From assembly GCA_964412845.1 (NCBI GenBank), contig CAYPQM010000095.1, positions 1 to 25,997 on the forward strand: DNA of 25,997 nt. The letters are read 5' to 3'. The notes below the pieces were generated by a model. That model worked only from the letters and a program-made list of their open reading frames with translations. It made no database searches and was not told the origin of the DNA. Within the stretch, counting starts at the first letter, position 1. Every line of letters begins with the position of its first letter. Source of the stretch: JAWWPY01 sp964412845 (lineage in GTDB: Bacteria > Actinomycetota > Actinomycetes > Streptosporangiales > Streptosporangiaceae). Shown here piece by piece: positions 15,035 to 24,225 of this stretch. The position numbers and the translations under genes were made by a program.

Positions 15035-16027
15035 ATGGCTGCACCACTCGACGTGTTCCCGCCCGCGGCGGACGCCACGCCGGATGGATCGCTTGCCGGG
15101 GTCGACCCCAAGGCCATCGAGGGCCGGTCGCTCGGCCAGATCGCCTGGATGCGGCTGCGCCGCGACAAGGTGGCGATGGCCGGCGGCATCATCGTCCTGC
15201 TGCTGATACTGATCGCGCTCTTCGGCCCGTTCCTCGTGCAGAGCCCGATCCTCTACCACGCGAACCTCATCGATCCCACCTTCAGCCGGCCCATCGGGCC
15301 GTTCGGCGGAATCAGCCTCGCGCACCCGCTCGGCGTCGAGCCGATCACCGGGCGCGACATGCTGAGCCGGATCGTCAATGGCGCGAAGTACTCACTGCTG
15401 ATCGCCTGCCTGGCCACGGCGCTCGCGGTCAGCCTCGGCATCTTCTTCGGCATCGTGGCCGGGTACTTTGGCGGCTGGACCGACGCGGTGATCGCCCGCA
15501 CCATGGACGTCTTCCTGGCCTTCCCGCTGCTGGTGTTCGCGCTGGCGCTCATCGGCGTCATCCCGCAGACGGCTTTCGGGCTCTCCGGGAACTCACTGCG
15601 GATTGTCCTGCTTGTCTTCGTGATCGGCTTCTTCAACTGGCCGTACATGGGCCGGATCATCCGCGGGCAGACCCTGTCGCTGCGCGAGCGGGAGTTCGTC
15701 GACGCGGCGCGCAGCCTCGGTGCCCGCGGTCCCTACATTCTCGCCCGCGAACTGCTGCCGAACCTGGTGGCGCCCATCCTCGTGTACAGCACGCTGATCG
15801 TCCCGACGAACATCCTGTTCGAGGCCGCGCTTTCCTACCTCGGGGTGGGCCTGTACCGGCCCACGCCGACCTGGGGTGGCATGCTGTCGGACGCGGTCAC
15901 CAACGGCTGGTACTCGATCGATCCCGAGTCCATGCTCGTGCCGGGCCTGGCGATCTTCATTACCGTGCTGGCGTTCAATCTTTTCGGAGATGGGTTGCGC
16001 GATGCGCTCGATCCGAAATCTCGGTGA
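15035..16027 (+). CDS. dppC: Peptide/nickel-class ABC importer permease, DppC/OppC type
   Basis: A 330-residue inner-membrane subunit of a peptide/opine/nickel ABC importer. After a 45-residue cytosolic N-terminus comes the first membrane helix (GGIIVLLLILIALFGPFLV), an extracytoplasmic segment ending HPLGVEPITGRDMLSRIVNGA, read here as HPLGVEPITGRDML and SRIVNGA, then about five more helices. The ATPase-coupling EAA-like loop is REREFVDAARSLGARG. The end DPESMLVPGLAIFITVLAF and NLFGDGLRDALDPKS is typical of DppC. Unusually it comes first in the operon, before the binding protein and separated from its DppB partner, whereas most such operons run A-B-C-D-F. It lies 51 nt before the binding-protein gene, which has its own strong ribosome binding site. 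Confidence 0.93.
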   Translation: MAAPLDVFPPAADATPDGSLAGVDPKAIEGRSLGQIAWMRLRRDKVAMAGGIIVLLLILIALFGPFLVQSPILYHANLIDPTFSRPIGPFGGISLAHPLGVEPITGRDMLSRIVNGAKYSLLIACLATALAVSLGIFFGIVAGYFGGWTDAVIARTMDVFLAFPLLVFALALIGVIPQTAFGLSGNSLRIVLLVFVIGFFNWPYMGRIIRGQTLSLREREFVDAARSLGARGPYILARELLPNLVAPILVYSTLIVPTNILFEAALSYLGVGLYRPTPTWGGMLSDAVTNGWYSIDPESMLVPGLAIFITVLAFNLFGDGLRDALDPKSR

Positions 16028-16061
16028 GCGGCACAACCCGTTCTTTTCGATGAGTAACTAC

Positions 16062-16067
16062 AGGAGG
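16062..16067 (+). promoter_or_regulatory. Ribosome binding site of the binding-protein gene
   Basis: AGGAGG, 11 nt before ATG 16079, is the strongest such site in the importer operon, in keeping with a binding protein needed in excess over the permease. Confidence 0.7.
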
Positions 16068-16078
16068 CGTGTTACGCA

Positions 16079-17851
16079 ATGAGGAAACCCAGACAACTAG
16101 GGCTCGCCGCCTTTGCGGCGGTTGCGGCGCTGGTGCTGGCCGCCTGCGGCAGCGGAGGCGGCGGTAGCAGCACTAGCAGCAGCAGTTCGGGCGCCACCAC
16201 GAGCACTTCATACGGCGCGGCCAACACGTCCGTGGTCAACCCGTCCGCCAAGAAGGGCGGGACCCTGACGTTCGGGATCAGCAACACGCCGGACTCCACC
16301 GATCCGGGCAACACGTACTACGCCTTCATGTGGAACTTCACCCGGCTGTACGGGGAGTCCCTGGTCACCTACAAGTCGTGCCCGGGCGCCTGCGGCAACA
16401 CGATCGTCCCGGGCCTGGCGACGAGCCTCGGCCAGGTCGGCGACAAGGGCCTGACCTGGACCTATCACCTCAGGTCGGGCGTCAAGTTCTCCGACGGGAC
16501 CCCGGTCACCTCGCAGGACGTGAAGTACGCGGTCGAGCGCACCTACGCGAAGAGCGTGCTGCCCAACGGGCCGAGTTACTTCCAGGTCCTGCTCACCGAC
16601 CCCAAGTACCCGGGGCCGTACAAGGACAAGACCAAGGACAAGATGGGTCTGACGTCGGTGACCACGCCGGACGCGACGACTATCGTGTTCCACCTGGCCA
16701 AGCCGTTCTCAGACTTCAACTACGTGGTCGCGATCCCGCAGACCGACCCGGTGCCCCCGAGCAAGGACACCGGCGCGAACTACCAGCTCAACCCGGTTTC
16801 GACCGGCCCGTACAAGTTCCAGAGCTACCAGCTGAACAAGACGCTCACGCTGGTCCCGAACACGAACTGGAACCCGGCGGACGACACGGAGGCGAAGCAG
16901 CTCGCCAGCAAGATCGTCGTCAGCATGAACGTCAACGCCAACGACATCGACAACCGGCTGATGGCCAACGACCTGGACATCGACCTGGCGGGGACCGGCG
17001 TGCAGGCCGCGGCCCGGGCCAAGATCCTGGCCAGCCCGTCGCTCAAGCAGTCCTCCGATGACGCGCTCAGCGGATTCCTCTGGTTCTACTACCTCAACAC
17101 CAAGGTGAAGCCGCTGAACAACCTGGCCTGCCGTCAGGCCGTGGAGTACGCGGCCAACAAGGTGAACCTGCAGACCGCTTTCGGCGGCCCGATCGCGGGT
17201 GGCGACATCGGGAGCACGGTGATGCCGCCGAACATCCTGGGCTACCAGAAGTTCGACCTGTACGAGGCGACCACCAAGCCGACCGGCGATGTGGCCAAGG
17301 CGAAGGCGGCGCTGAAGACCTGCGGCCAGCCCAACGGCTTCAGCACCAACGTCGCCTACCGCAGTGACCGGCCCAAGGAAGTGGCGGCCGCCCAGGCGCT
17401 GCAGCAGGCCCTGTCCCAGGTCGGGATCAAGGTCACCCTGCAGGGCTACCTGTCCGGCAAGTACTACACCAACTTCGCCGGCGACCCGACCTACGTGCAC
17501 GGCCACAACCTCGGCATTTCCGCCGGTGGCTGGGCCGCTGACTGGCCGGACGGCTACGGGTTCCTCGATGAGATCGCCAACGGCAACGCCATCGCGCCGG
17601 CTGGTAACACCAACATCGAGGAGCTCAACGACCCGGCGGTCAACGCCCTGTTCGCCAAGGCGGCGAACACCAGCAGCGTCACGGCCAAGAACGCGATCTG
17701 GGCCCAGATCGACCACGACATGATGTCGCAGGCGACCATTCTCCCGATCGTGTACGCGAAGTCACTGCTGTACCGGAACCCCAACGTCACCAATGTGTAC
17801 GTCGATAGTTACTACGGCATGTACAACTACGCCGTGCTCGGCGTGAAGTAA
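16079..17851 (+). CDS. Family 5 solute-binding lipoprotein of the ABC importer
   Basis: A 590-residue extracytoplasmic solute-binding lipoprotein (SBP_bac_5). The signal peptide MRKPRQLGLAAFAAVAALVL is followed by the lipobox LAAC with lipidated Cys23, then a Gly/Ser/Thr linker (about 24-50) that would tether it to the membrane. Family marks include KKGGTLTFGISNTPDSTDP, the LRSGVKFSDGTPVTSQDVKY segment and STGPYKFQSYQ. Besides Cys23 there is a CPGAC motif (Cys101, Cys105) and a Cys pair further on (NLACRQA, LKTCGQ), possible disulfides outside the cell. Ligands of this family include peptides, nickel, opines and sugars, and none can be chosen from the sequence. The gene sits between the two permease genes and is followed by a leader ORF and large hairpin before permease B. 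Confidence 0.93.
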   Translation: MRKPRQLGLAAFAAVAALVLAACGSGGGGSSTSSSSSGATTSTSYGAANTSVVNPSAKKGGTLTFGISNTPDSTDPGNTYYAFMWNFTRLYGESLVTYKSCPGACGNTIVPGLATSLGQVGDKGLTWTYHLRSGVKFSDGTPVTSQDVKYAVERTYAKSVLPNGPSYFQVLLTDPKYPGPYKDKTKDKMGLTSVTTPDATTIVFHLAKPFSDFNYVVAIPQTDPVPPSKDTGANYQLNPVSTGPYKFQSYQLNKTLTLVPNTNWNPADDTEAKQLASKIVVSMNVNANDIDNRLMANDLDIDLAGTGVQAAARAKILASPSLKQSSDDALSGFLWFYYLNTKVKPLNNLACRQAVEYAANKVNLQTAFGGPIAGGDIGSTVMPPNILGYQKFDLYEATTKPTGDVAKAKAALKTCGQPNGFSTNVAYRSDRPKEVAAAQALQQALSQVGIKVTLQGYLSGKYYTNFAGDPTYVHGHNLGISAGGWAADWPDGYGFLDEIANGNAIAPAGNTNIEELNDPAVNALFAKAANTSSVTAKNAIWAQIDHDMMSQATILPIVYAKSLLYRNPNVTNVYVDSYYGMYNYAVLGVK

Positions 17852-17891
17852 CTATCCAGGCCGTAGTCAGCAACCGATAAGAGAGCAGGTG

Positions 17892-17947
17892 ATGGTGCCG
17901 GTGCCCGGCAGGCCCTACCGGCCGGCCGGGCACCGGCACCCCGCGCA

Positions 17948-17951
<4 letters not shown>
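17892..17951 (+). CDS. Candidate 19-codon leader ORF ahead of permease B
   Basis: ATG 17892 opens a 19-codon frame rich in Pro, Arg, His and Gly (MVPVPGRPYR, then PAGHRHPAQ). It ends in TGA 17949-17951, overlapping the permease B start GTG 17948 in a GTGA junction. An in-frame GTG also stands directly before the ATG (17889). GAGAG at 17881-17885 is a weak ribosome binding site at suitable distance. The whole hairpin of 17894-17940 lies inside this frame. Permease B itself has no Shine-Dalgarno sequence outside the stem, so ribosomes translating the leader would both open the stem and deliver initiation to the GTG. Whether the peptide matters beyond being translated is unknown. Short frames arise by chance in such DNA, but the exact overlap with the next start is suggestive. 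Confidence 0.5.
17894..17940 (+). repeat. Large near-perfect hairpin before permease B
   Basis: Arms GGTGCCGGTGCCCGGC (17894-17909) and GCCGGGCACCGGCACC (17925-17940) are perfect 16-bp complements. One A-G mismatch follows, then a further 4-bp GGCC/GGCC stem and a CTACC loop. The stem ends 7 nt before the GTG of permease B. No T-tract follows, so it is better seen as an mRNA-stabilising or translation-controlling structure than an intrinsic terminator. Confidence 0.85.
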
Positions 17952-18954
<1,003 letters not shown>

Positions 18955-18955
<1 letters not shown>

Positions 18956-19995
18956 TGGCAGGTGCCCTGCTAGAGGTGCGGGACCTGCGCATCCACTTCC
19001 CGACCGACGATGGCCTGGTGAAGGCGGTGGACGGGCTGACCTTCACCCTCGACCGCGGGCACACTCTGGGCATCGTCGGTGAGTCGGGGTCCGGCAAGAG
19101 CGTCACCAGCCTCGGCATCCTCGGCTTGCACCATGGCGGCAGCGCGCGGATCAGCGGCCAGATCCTGCTGGACGGCGAGAACCTGGTCGCGGCGGATCCG
19201 GGCCGGGTGCGCGAGCTCAGGGGCAGCAAGATGGCGATGATCTTCCAGGACCCGCTGTCCGCCATGCACCCCTACTACACCGTCGGCCAGCAGATCTCCG
19301 AGGCATACCTGATCCACAACAAGGTCGGCAAGAAGGTCGCCCGCAAGCACTCCATCGACCTGCTCAACCGGGTGGGGATCCCGCAGGCCAGTTCCCGGGT
19401 GGACGATTACCCGCATCAGTTCTCCGGCGGGATGCGGCAGCGAGCCATGATCGCGATGGCGCTGTCCTGTGATCCCGAGCTGCTGATCGCCGATGAGCCC
19501 ACCACCGCGCTGGATGTGACGGTGCAGGCGCAGATCCTCGACCTGATTTCGGACCTGCAGGAGGAGTACGGCTCCGCGGTCATCATCATCACCCACGATC
19601 TGGGGGTGGTGGCCGAGCTTTCCGACGACATCCTGGTGATGTACGCGGGCCGGTCCGCCGAGTACGGCACCGCCGAGGATCTCTTCGGCCGGCCCGGCCA
19701 TCCGTACGCCTGGGGGCTGCTCGGCTCCATGCCGCGGCTGGACGCGGCACGGACCGAGCGGCTGCTGCCGATCAAGGGCACCCCGCCCAGCCTGATCAAC
19801 GTCCCGTCCGGCTGCCCGTTCCACCCCCGGTGCGGCTACGCGGAGCTGACCGGAGGCAAGAGCATCACCGAGGTACCCGAGCTTCGCGAGGTCGCGCCCG
19901 GCCACCTGGTCGCCTGCCACCTGACCGCCGAGCAGCAGCGCACGATCTGGACGGAGCAGATCAAGGTGAAACTGGGCGGAAGGGAGGAAGGGTGA
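18955..19995 (+). CDS. dppD: ABC importer ATPase, DppD/OppD type
   Basis: A 346-residue cytosolic ATP-binding subunit of the importer. Walker A is GESGSGKS, the Q-loop is MIFQDPLSAMHPYYTVG, the ABC signature is FSGGMRQR, Walker B with D-loop is LLIADEPTTALD and the switch His is in IITHDLGVV. The C-terminal oligopeptide-transporter extension (ATYPE oligo_HPY) includes GCPFHPRC and APGHLVACHL. This extension normally has four cysteines, which hold an Fe-S cluster in at least one characterised mycobacterial peptide importer. Here only Cys287, Cys293 and Cys321 remain; the third position has TGGKSITE where relatives read like IC. The partner ATPase keeps all four. Starts in a TGATG overlap with dppB and ends in a GTGA overlap with dppF, so the three genes are translationally coupled. 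Confidence 0.95.
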
Positions 19996-21059
19996 GCGCG
20001 TCGCTCAGCGCGGCGGAGACCACAGGCCAGGCGCCCGCCGGCGCGCTGCTGTCGGTGACCGGGCTGACCAAGCACTTCCCGGTCACCCGCGGGATCATCC
20101 TGCGGCACCAGGTCGGCGCGGTACGAGCGGTGGACGGGCTCGATTTCTCGGTCGCGCCCCGGGAGACCCTGGGCCTGGTCGGCGAGTCGGGCTGCGGGAA
20201 GACGACCACCGGCAGGCTGCTCACCCGGCTGCTCGAACCGACCGGCGGCCAGATGATGTTCGACGGTCACGACATCACGCATCTGCGGATGGGCCAGATG
20301 CGCCCGCTGCGCCGCGACATCCAGATGATCTTCCAGGATCCCTATTCGTCGCTGAACCCGAGGCACACCGTCGGCACGATCGTCGGCGCCCCCTACCGGC
20401 TGCAGCACGTCCGTCCCGAGGGCGGGGTCCGGCGCGCGGTCCAGGAACTGCTCGAGCTCGTGGGGCTGAACCCGGAGCACTACAACCGGTACCCGCACGA
20501 GTTCTCTGGTGGTCAGCGGCAGCGCATCGGGATCGCCCGGACCCTCGCGCTGCGGCCGAAGCTGATCGTCGCCGACGAGCCGGTGTCCGCACTGGACGTG
20601 TCGATCCAGGCTCAGGTGCTCAACCTGCTGGAAGACCTGCAGAATGAGCTCGGGCTGACCTATGTGGTCATCGCGCACGACCTGTCCGTGGTGCGGCACA
20701 TCAGTGACCGGGTCGCGGTCATGTATCTCGGCAAGCTGGTGGAGATCGCGGACCGGGATCAGCTCTACGCGCTGCCCCGGCACCCCTACACAGTCGCCCT
20801 GATGTCCGCGGTGCCGGTGCCGGAGCCGGTTCGCAGCGCGGACGGGCGCAGGCAGCGCCGGGAGCGGATCCGGCTGACCGGCGACGTGCCCAGCCCGCTC
20901 AATCCGCCGCCCGCCTGCCGGTTCCACACGCGCTGCTGGAAGGCGCAGGAGATCTGCCGGACGCAGGAACCGCCGCTGGCCGAGCTTATCCCCGGGCACC
21001 GGGTCGCCTGTCACTTCCCGGAGAACACCTCGGCCACCGAGGCTGCCCCGGCCGGCTGA
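19992..21059 (+). CDS. dppF: ABC importer ATPase, DppF/OppF type
   Basis: A 355-residue cytosolic ATP-binding subunit. Walker A is GESGCGKT, Q-loop MIFQDPYSSLNPRHTVG, signature FSGGQRQR, Walker B LIVADEPVSALD and switch His in VIAHDLSVV. The C-terminal extension has all four conserved cysteines: Cys309, Cys315, Cys322 and Cys340 (CRFHTRC, EICRTQEP, HRVACHF). The start is GTG 19992, overlapping the dppD stop as GTGA and preceded by GGAGGAAG; the frame is open further upstream, but that part reads as an out-of-frame shadow of dppD. With dppD it should form the ATPase heterodimer of the importer. The gene ends 5 nt before the assembly gap, so a possible operon terminator is not visible. Confidence 0.95.
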   Translation: MSASLSAAETTGQAPAGALLSVTGLTKHFPVTRGIILRHQVGAVRAVDGLDFSVAPRETLGLVGESGCGKTTTGRLLTRLLEPTGGQMMFDGHDITHLRMGQMRPLRRDIQMIFQDPYSSLNPRHTVGTIVGAPYRLQHVRPEGGVRRAVQELLELVGLNPEHYNRYPHEFSGGQRQRIGIARTLALRPKLIVADEPVSALDVSIQAQVLNLLEDLQNELGLTYVVIAHDLSVVRHISDRVAVMYLGKLVEIADRDQLYALPRHPYTVALMSAVPVPEPVRSADGRRQRRERIRLTGDVPSPLNPPPACRFHTRCWKAQEICRTQEPPLAELIPGHRVACHFPENTSATEAAPAG

Positions 21060-21064
21060 CGGCA

Positions 21065-21164
21065 NNNNNNNNNNNNNNNNNNNNNNNNNNNNNNNNNNNN
21101 NNNNNNNNNNNNNNNNNNNNNNNNNNNNNNNNNNNNNNNNNNNNNNNNNNNNNNNNNNNNNNNN
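21065..21164. other. Assembly gap of 100 N between overlapping contig ends
   Basis: Exactly 100 undetermined bases. The 10 bases before it (21055-21064) and the 10 bases after it (21165-21174) are identical, GCTGACGGCA. That suggests two contigs ending in the same sequence, with a fixed-size gap placed between them; the true missing length may be zero. Confidence 0.97.
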
Positions 21165-21222
21165 GCTGACGGCACGGGGCACCGCCGGCCGTGTGCGACG
21201 ATGGGAACAGGGAACGCTGCCT

Positions 21223-21229
21223 AAGGAGG
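21223..21229 (+). promoter_or_regulatory. Ribosome binding site of the small membrane protein gene
   Basis: AAGGAGG, 7 nt before ATG 21237, a strong site at ideal spacing that fixes the start. Confidence 0.75.
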
Positions 21230-21236
21230 CGGCCAT

Positions 21237-21698
21237 ATGACATACAGCCAGATCTATTGGTTCCCGCTGTGCGGGGGACTAGCCCTGCTCGGCTTCATCG
21301 CCAGCTGGTTCGCCTGGCGCCGCCGGGGAGTGGCAGCCGGCCTGCGCGGCGTCGCCTGGTCCCTGCTGCCCCTGGCCGCCTACCTGACCCGCGCGGTCAA
21401 GATGCTGTGGCAGATCGGCTCCGCGATCGGCAGCTTCGCCACCTCGCTTGTTCTCTCCCCCCAGGTCTGGCTCGGTGTCATCGTGGCCGGTGTCTCCGGC
21501 CTGCTGTTCGCGGTCTCCGGCGGCTTGCGCCGGCGCCGCTCGGCCAAGGCACCGCCGGCCGGGCCGGCGGGGCTGCCCGCGGCCAGGCCGGGCACCGCCG
21601 TGCAGCCAGCCAAGGGCCGGGCGGGCAAGGGCAACAGCGCCGACGACGACGAGTTCGGTGACGTGGCGCAGATCCTGCGCAAGCACGGCATCAGCTGA
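21237..21698 (+). CDS. Small conserved actinobacterial membrane protein
   Basis: A 153-residue protein of unknown function. It has three likely membrane segments: about 8-27 (FPLCGGLALLGFIASWFAW), about 38-52 (GVAWSLLPLAAYL) and about 75-97 (VWLGVIVAGVSGLLFAVSGG). A basic patch RRRRS follows and then a Pro/Ala/Gly-rich cytosolic tail. The last 17 residues (DDDEFGDVAQILRKHGI) look like the short acidic-helical ending recurrent in actinobacterial small membrane proteins. No catalytic motif is seen. It stands alone between the gap and the converging exporter operon, from which it is separated by 37 nt with no clear terminator. A sequencing gap just upstream hides whether it belongs to the importer operon. 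Confidence 0.85.
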   Translation: MTYSQIYWFPLCGGLALLGFIASWFAWRRRGVAAGLRGVAWSLLPLAAYLTRAVKMLWQIGSAIGSFATSLVLSPQVWLGVIVAGVSGLLFAVSGGLRRRRSAKAPPAGPAGLPAARPGTAVQPAKGRAGKGNSADDDEFGDVAQILRKHGIS

Positions 21699-21735
21699 GC
21701 CGGGCCGTTCCCCGGGCTGGCGCCTCCCTGGCCGG

Positions 21736-22506
21736 TCAGGCGTTCTCGCGCACGAAGACCCGCCCGGCCAGCCAGAGGCAGACCGCGGCCAGGCCGATGG
21801 CCACCCCGATGCCCTCGATCATCAGGTTGTTGACGTAGTGACCGGTGTAGGCCTCGCGCATCGCGTTGATGATGTAGCCGAACGGGGTGGCCCGGGAGAC
21901 ATCGCGGAGCCAGTGCGGCCCCAGCGCCATCGGCAGCATGATCCCGGACAGCAGCATGAGCGGCACCACCACCATGTTGATGGTGGGCGCCAGCACATCC
22001 TCGCTTTTGGTGAGCAGGCCGACCGTGTACGAGATGGCCGACAGGCTCACCGCGACGACCGCGATGAAGGCCAGGCCGATCAGCACCCCCGCGAGCGGTG
22101 CGCGCAACCCGAATGCGACCCCGGCCAGCACCAGCACCACCGCCTGGACCAGCAGTGTGACGGCATCGCGCAGCACCCGGCCGGACAGGATGGCCAGCCT
22201 GCTGACGGGGGTGACCCGGAGCCGCTCGATCACGCCGAAGCGCCAGTCGGCGATGATGCTGAAGCCGACGAAGGCCGCGCCGAACAGGCCGAGCTGGATG
22301 AGCAGGCCCGGCACGAAGAAGCCGTACGCGTTGCCCGACGAGGGCAGGCCGGGCACGCCGGTACTGAACACCCGGTTCAGCAGCGGGCCGAAGAACGCCA
22401 GGTACAGGACGGGCTGGATGAGGCCGATGACGACCCACGCCGGGTTGCGCAGGGACAGGCGCATCTGGCGGCGGAAGATCAGCAGCGTGTCACGGGCAAA
22501 GGACAT
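21736..22506 (-). CDS. drrB: ABC-2 type exporter permease, DrrB-like
   Basis: A 256-residue membrane subunit of an ABC-2 exporter of the daunorubicin-resistance class. It starts MSFARDTLLIFRRQMRLSLR, an amphipathic connecting helix, followed by about six membrane segments (WVVIGLIQPVLYLAFFGPLL near the N-terminus; VVVPLMLLSGIMLPMALG; and IEGIGVAIGLAAVCLWLAG at the end). The stretch DWRFGVIERLRVTPVSR is a classic cytosolic loop of this family, and ATPFGYIINAMREAYTG is typical of its late extracytoplasmic region. GGGAG lies 7 nt before the ATG. It follows drrA by 63 nt in the same direction and should form the homodimeric membrane part of the pump. Cargo is unknown; such pumps export drugs, lipids or glycoconjugates. 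Confidence 0.93.
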   Translation of the reverse strand: MSFARDTLLIFRRQMRLSLRNPAWVVIGLIQPVLYLAFFGPLLNRVFSTGVPGLPSSGNAYGFFVPGLLIQLGLFGAAFVGFSIIADWRFGVIERLRVTPVSRLAILSGRVLRDAVTLLVQAVVLVLAGVAFGLRAPLAGVLIGLAFIAVVAVSLSAISYTVGLLTKSEDVLAPTINMVVVPLMLLSGIMLPMALGPHWLRDVSRATPFGYIINAMREAYTGHYVNNLMIEGIGVAIGLAAVCLWLAGRVFVRENA

Positions 22507-22569
22507 GACGGGACTCCCTGGGCCGGTGCGTGCGGTAGGAAAGCTGGCGGCGAGGCCTTGCCCCGCAGG

Positions 22570-23598
22570 TCATAGCGGCGACGCGGCGGTTGCTGATTCG
22601 GCCGGATCCGCGGCCGGGCCGGGCGCGGCTGGCGAGTCGTCGCGCAGCGACCGGCCGGTGACGGTGAGGAACACGTCATCCAGCGTCGGCCGGGCCAGCT
22701 GGATGGACTGCATCGAGATCCCGGCCGCGTCCAGGGTCCGCAGCAGCCCGGGCAGCGCCTCCTCGCCCTGCTCCACGGCGAGCCGCAGCGAGCGGCCCTC
22801 CAGCGTGCTGTCGCGGACCCCTGGATGCGCCGCGAGCAGGCCCTTGGCCGCGGCCGGGTCACCGGTCACGGTGAGCGTGATGACGTCGCCCGAGATGCGC
22901 CGCTTCAGTTCCTCGGGGGAGCCTTCCGCCACGATCCGGCCGTAGTCGATGACGAGGATCCGGTCGCAGAGCGCGTCCGCCTCGTCCAGGTAGTGCGTGG
23001 TCAGGAAGACCGTGCTGCCAAGCTCTTCGCGCAGGGCGCGGATGTGTTCCCAGAGGTTGCTGCGGCTCTGCGGGTCCAGCCCGGTGGTGGGCTCGTCGAG
23101 GAAGACCAGCCGCGGTGAGTGGACCAGGCCGAGCGCGATGTCGAGCCGCCGCCGCTGCCCGCCAGACAGGGTCTTGACCAGCCGGTCTTCCAGGCCGGCC
23201 AGTTCGAGCTGGCGCGCGAGCAGCGCGCCGCGCTGCGCGGCCTGGCCGGCTGGCACCCGGTAGAGCTGACCCTGCAGGGTGAGTTCCTCGCCGACGGTGG
23301 CGTTCGGGTCGGAGCCGCCGCCGGTCGCGCCGATGCCCTGCGGCACGTAGCCGATCCTGCGCCGCACGCCGACCGGGTCATCGAGCAGGTCAGCGCCGGC
23401 TACTGTCGCACGGCCGGCGGTCGGCCGGAGCAGCGTGGTGAGCATGCGCAGCGTCGTGGTCTTTCCGGCCCCGTTGGGACCGAGGAAACCGACGATCTCA
23501 CCGTCAGCCACGGTGAGATCAACGCCCCGCACCGCCTCAACGGTGCGCTTGCGGCTCTTGAACGTGCGCGTCAGCCCGTGCGCTTCGATGATCGCCAT
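22570..23598 (-). CDS. drrA: ABC exporter ATPase, DrrA family
   Basis: A 342-residue cytosolic ATPase of the daunorubicin-resistance family. Walker A is GPNGAGKT, Q-loop RRRIGYVPQGIGA, signature LSGGQRRR, Walker B LVFLDEPTTGLD and switch His FLTTHYLDEADALCDRI (one stretch of 17). The C-terminal domain with LARPTLDDVFLTVTGRSLRD is the DrrA-type regulatory tail. I choose ATG 23598 (MAIIEAHGLTRTF) with GGTGAGG as its ribosome binding site; a GTG at 23610 would overlap the padR stop as GTGA and adds four residues. Either way it is co-transcribed with padR just upstream and drrB downstream, an arrangement in which a PadR regulator usually controls its own pump. Confidence 0.94.
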   Translation of the reverse strand: MAIIEAHGLTRTFKSRKRTVEAVRGVDLTVADGEIVGFLGPNGAGKTTTLRMLTTLLRPTAGRATVAGADLLDDPVGVRRRIGYVPQGIGATGGGSDPNATVGEELTLQGQLYRVPAGQAAQRGALLARQLELAGLEDRLVKTLSGGQRRRLDIALGLVHSPRLVFLDEPTTGLDPQSRSNLWEHIRALREELGSTVFLTTHYLDEADALCDRILVIDYGRIVAEGSPEELKRRISGDVITLTVTGDPAAAKGLLAAHPGVRDSTLEGRSLRLAVEQGEEALPGLLRTLDAAGISMQSIQLARPTLDDVFLTVTGRSLRDDSPAAPGPAADPAESATAASPL

Positions 23599-23606
23599 AC
23601 GATGCC

Positions 23607-24194
23607 TCACCCTTGACTCTTGGGTTCGTCCGGCCTGTTCGGCTCGTCCGGCGGGAGTTCGACGAGGATCTTGGCAAAGTCGTCATGCCAGCGCACCTCG
23701 GTCTCTGCGTGTAGTTGCGCCCGCCGCATGACCTGCGCCTCCAGCGGGCCCAGGTAGCCCTTGGCCACCAGCCGCCCGCATTCGGCGCCGATCTGCTCGG
23801 CGGCGATCGCCAGCAGATCCCGCCGGGCCCGCAGCCAGCTGGTGAGTTCCTCCCGGTCCTCGCCCGGCGCGGCGAAGGTGATGGCGACGGCCAGCGGGTC
23901 CGGCCCCCAGTGCACCGTCCGGACCGCCCGCTCCCGCAGCATTGCGAGCTCGAGCCGCCCCTCGCTCGTTATCGCGTAGACGGTTCTTTCCGGCCGGCGG
24001 CCCACCTGCTCCGTGCGGACCGCGTCGACCAGGGCCTCCGCCTCCATGCTGCGCAGTTCCCGGTACATGGCGCCGACGCTCACCCCGCCCCACTCGCCCA
24101 CGTTGGTCACCTCGGCGATCCGCCGGATCTCGTGACCATGCTTGGGCCCATGACGGGCGAGCGTGCCCAGGACCATCAGCCGCGTCAGATTCAT
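23607..24194 (-). CDS. PadR family transcriptional regulator
   Basis: A 195-residue PadR-type repressor. The N-terminal winged helix spans about residues 1-80: MNLTRLMVLGTLARHGPKHG, then HEIRRIAEVTNVGEW, VGAMYRELRSMEAEALV and the wing RPERTVYAITSEGR. The C-terminal helices (about 90-180) form the dimerisation domain (DREELTSWLRARRDLLAIA). The final Pro/Glu/Asp-rich tail is probably disordered. PadR proteins repress multidrug exporters and bind inverted repeats at their own promoter, lifting off when a hydrophobic ligand binds. The promoter here carries such repeats and the pump genes follow within 9 nt, so autorepression of a padR-drrA-drrB operon is strongly suggested. The ATG at 24194 has no Shine-Dalgarno sequence and lies 6 nt after the -10 box, hence a leaderless message. 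Confidence 0.93.
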   Translation of the reverse strand: MNLTRLMVLGTLARHGPKHGHEIRRIAEVTNVGEWGGVSVGAMYRELRSMEAEALVDAVRTEQVGRRPERTVYAITSEGRLELAMLRERAVRTVHWGPDPLAVAITFAAPGEDREELTSWLRARRDLLAIAAEQIGAECGRLVAKGYLGPLEAQVMRRAQLHAETEVRWHDDFAKILVELPPDEPNRPDEPKSQG

Positions 24195-24196
24195 GC

Positions 24197-24225
24197 GATT
24201 AGTATCAGGAGACTAATCTCCTGAT
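24197..24225. promoter_or_regulatory. Probable PadR operator: two interleaved inverted repeats
   Basis: GATTAGT (24197-24203) pairs with ACTAATC (24212-24218). ATCAGGAGA (24204-24212) pairs with TCTCCTGAT (24217-24225). Both are perfect, and they interlock across the -10 box and the spacer up to the edge of the -35 box. This is the clearest operator in the window. Confidence 0.8.

Noticed and set aside
17894..17940. Intrinsic terminator after the binding protein gene
   Set aside because: The stem is strong, but no T-run follows and dppB begins 7 nt later in the same direction with coupled downstream genes; read-through must occur.
19836..21236. Minus-strand frame of 466 codons running through the assembly gap
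   Set aside because: It is open only because N bases hide stops; the rest is antisense to dppD and dppF and shows no domain.
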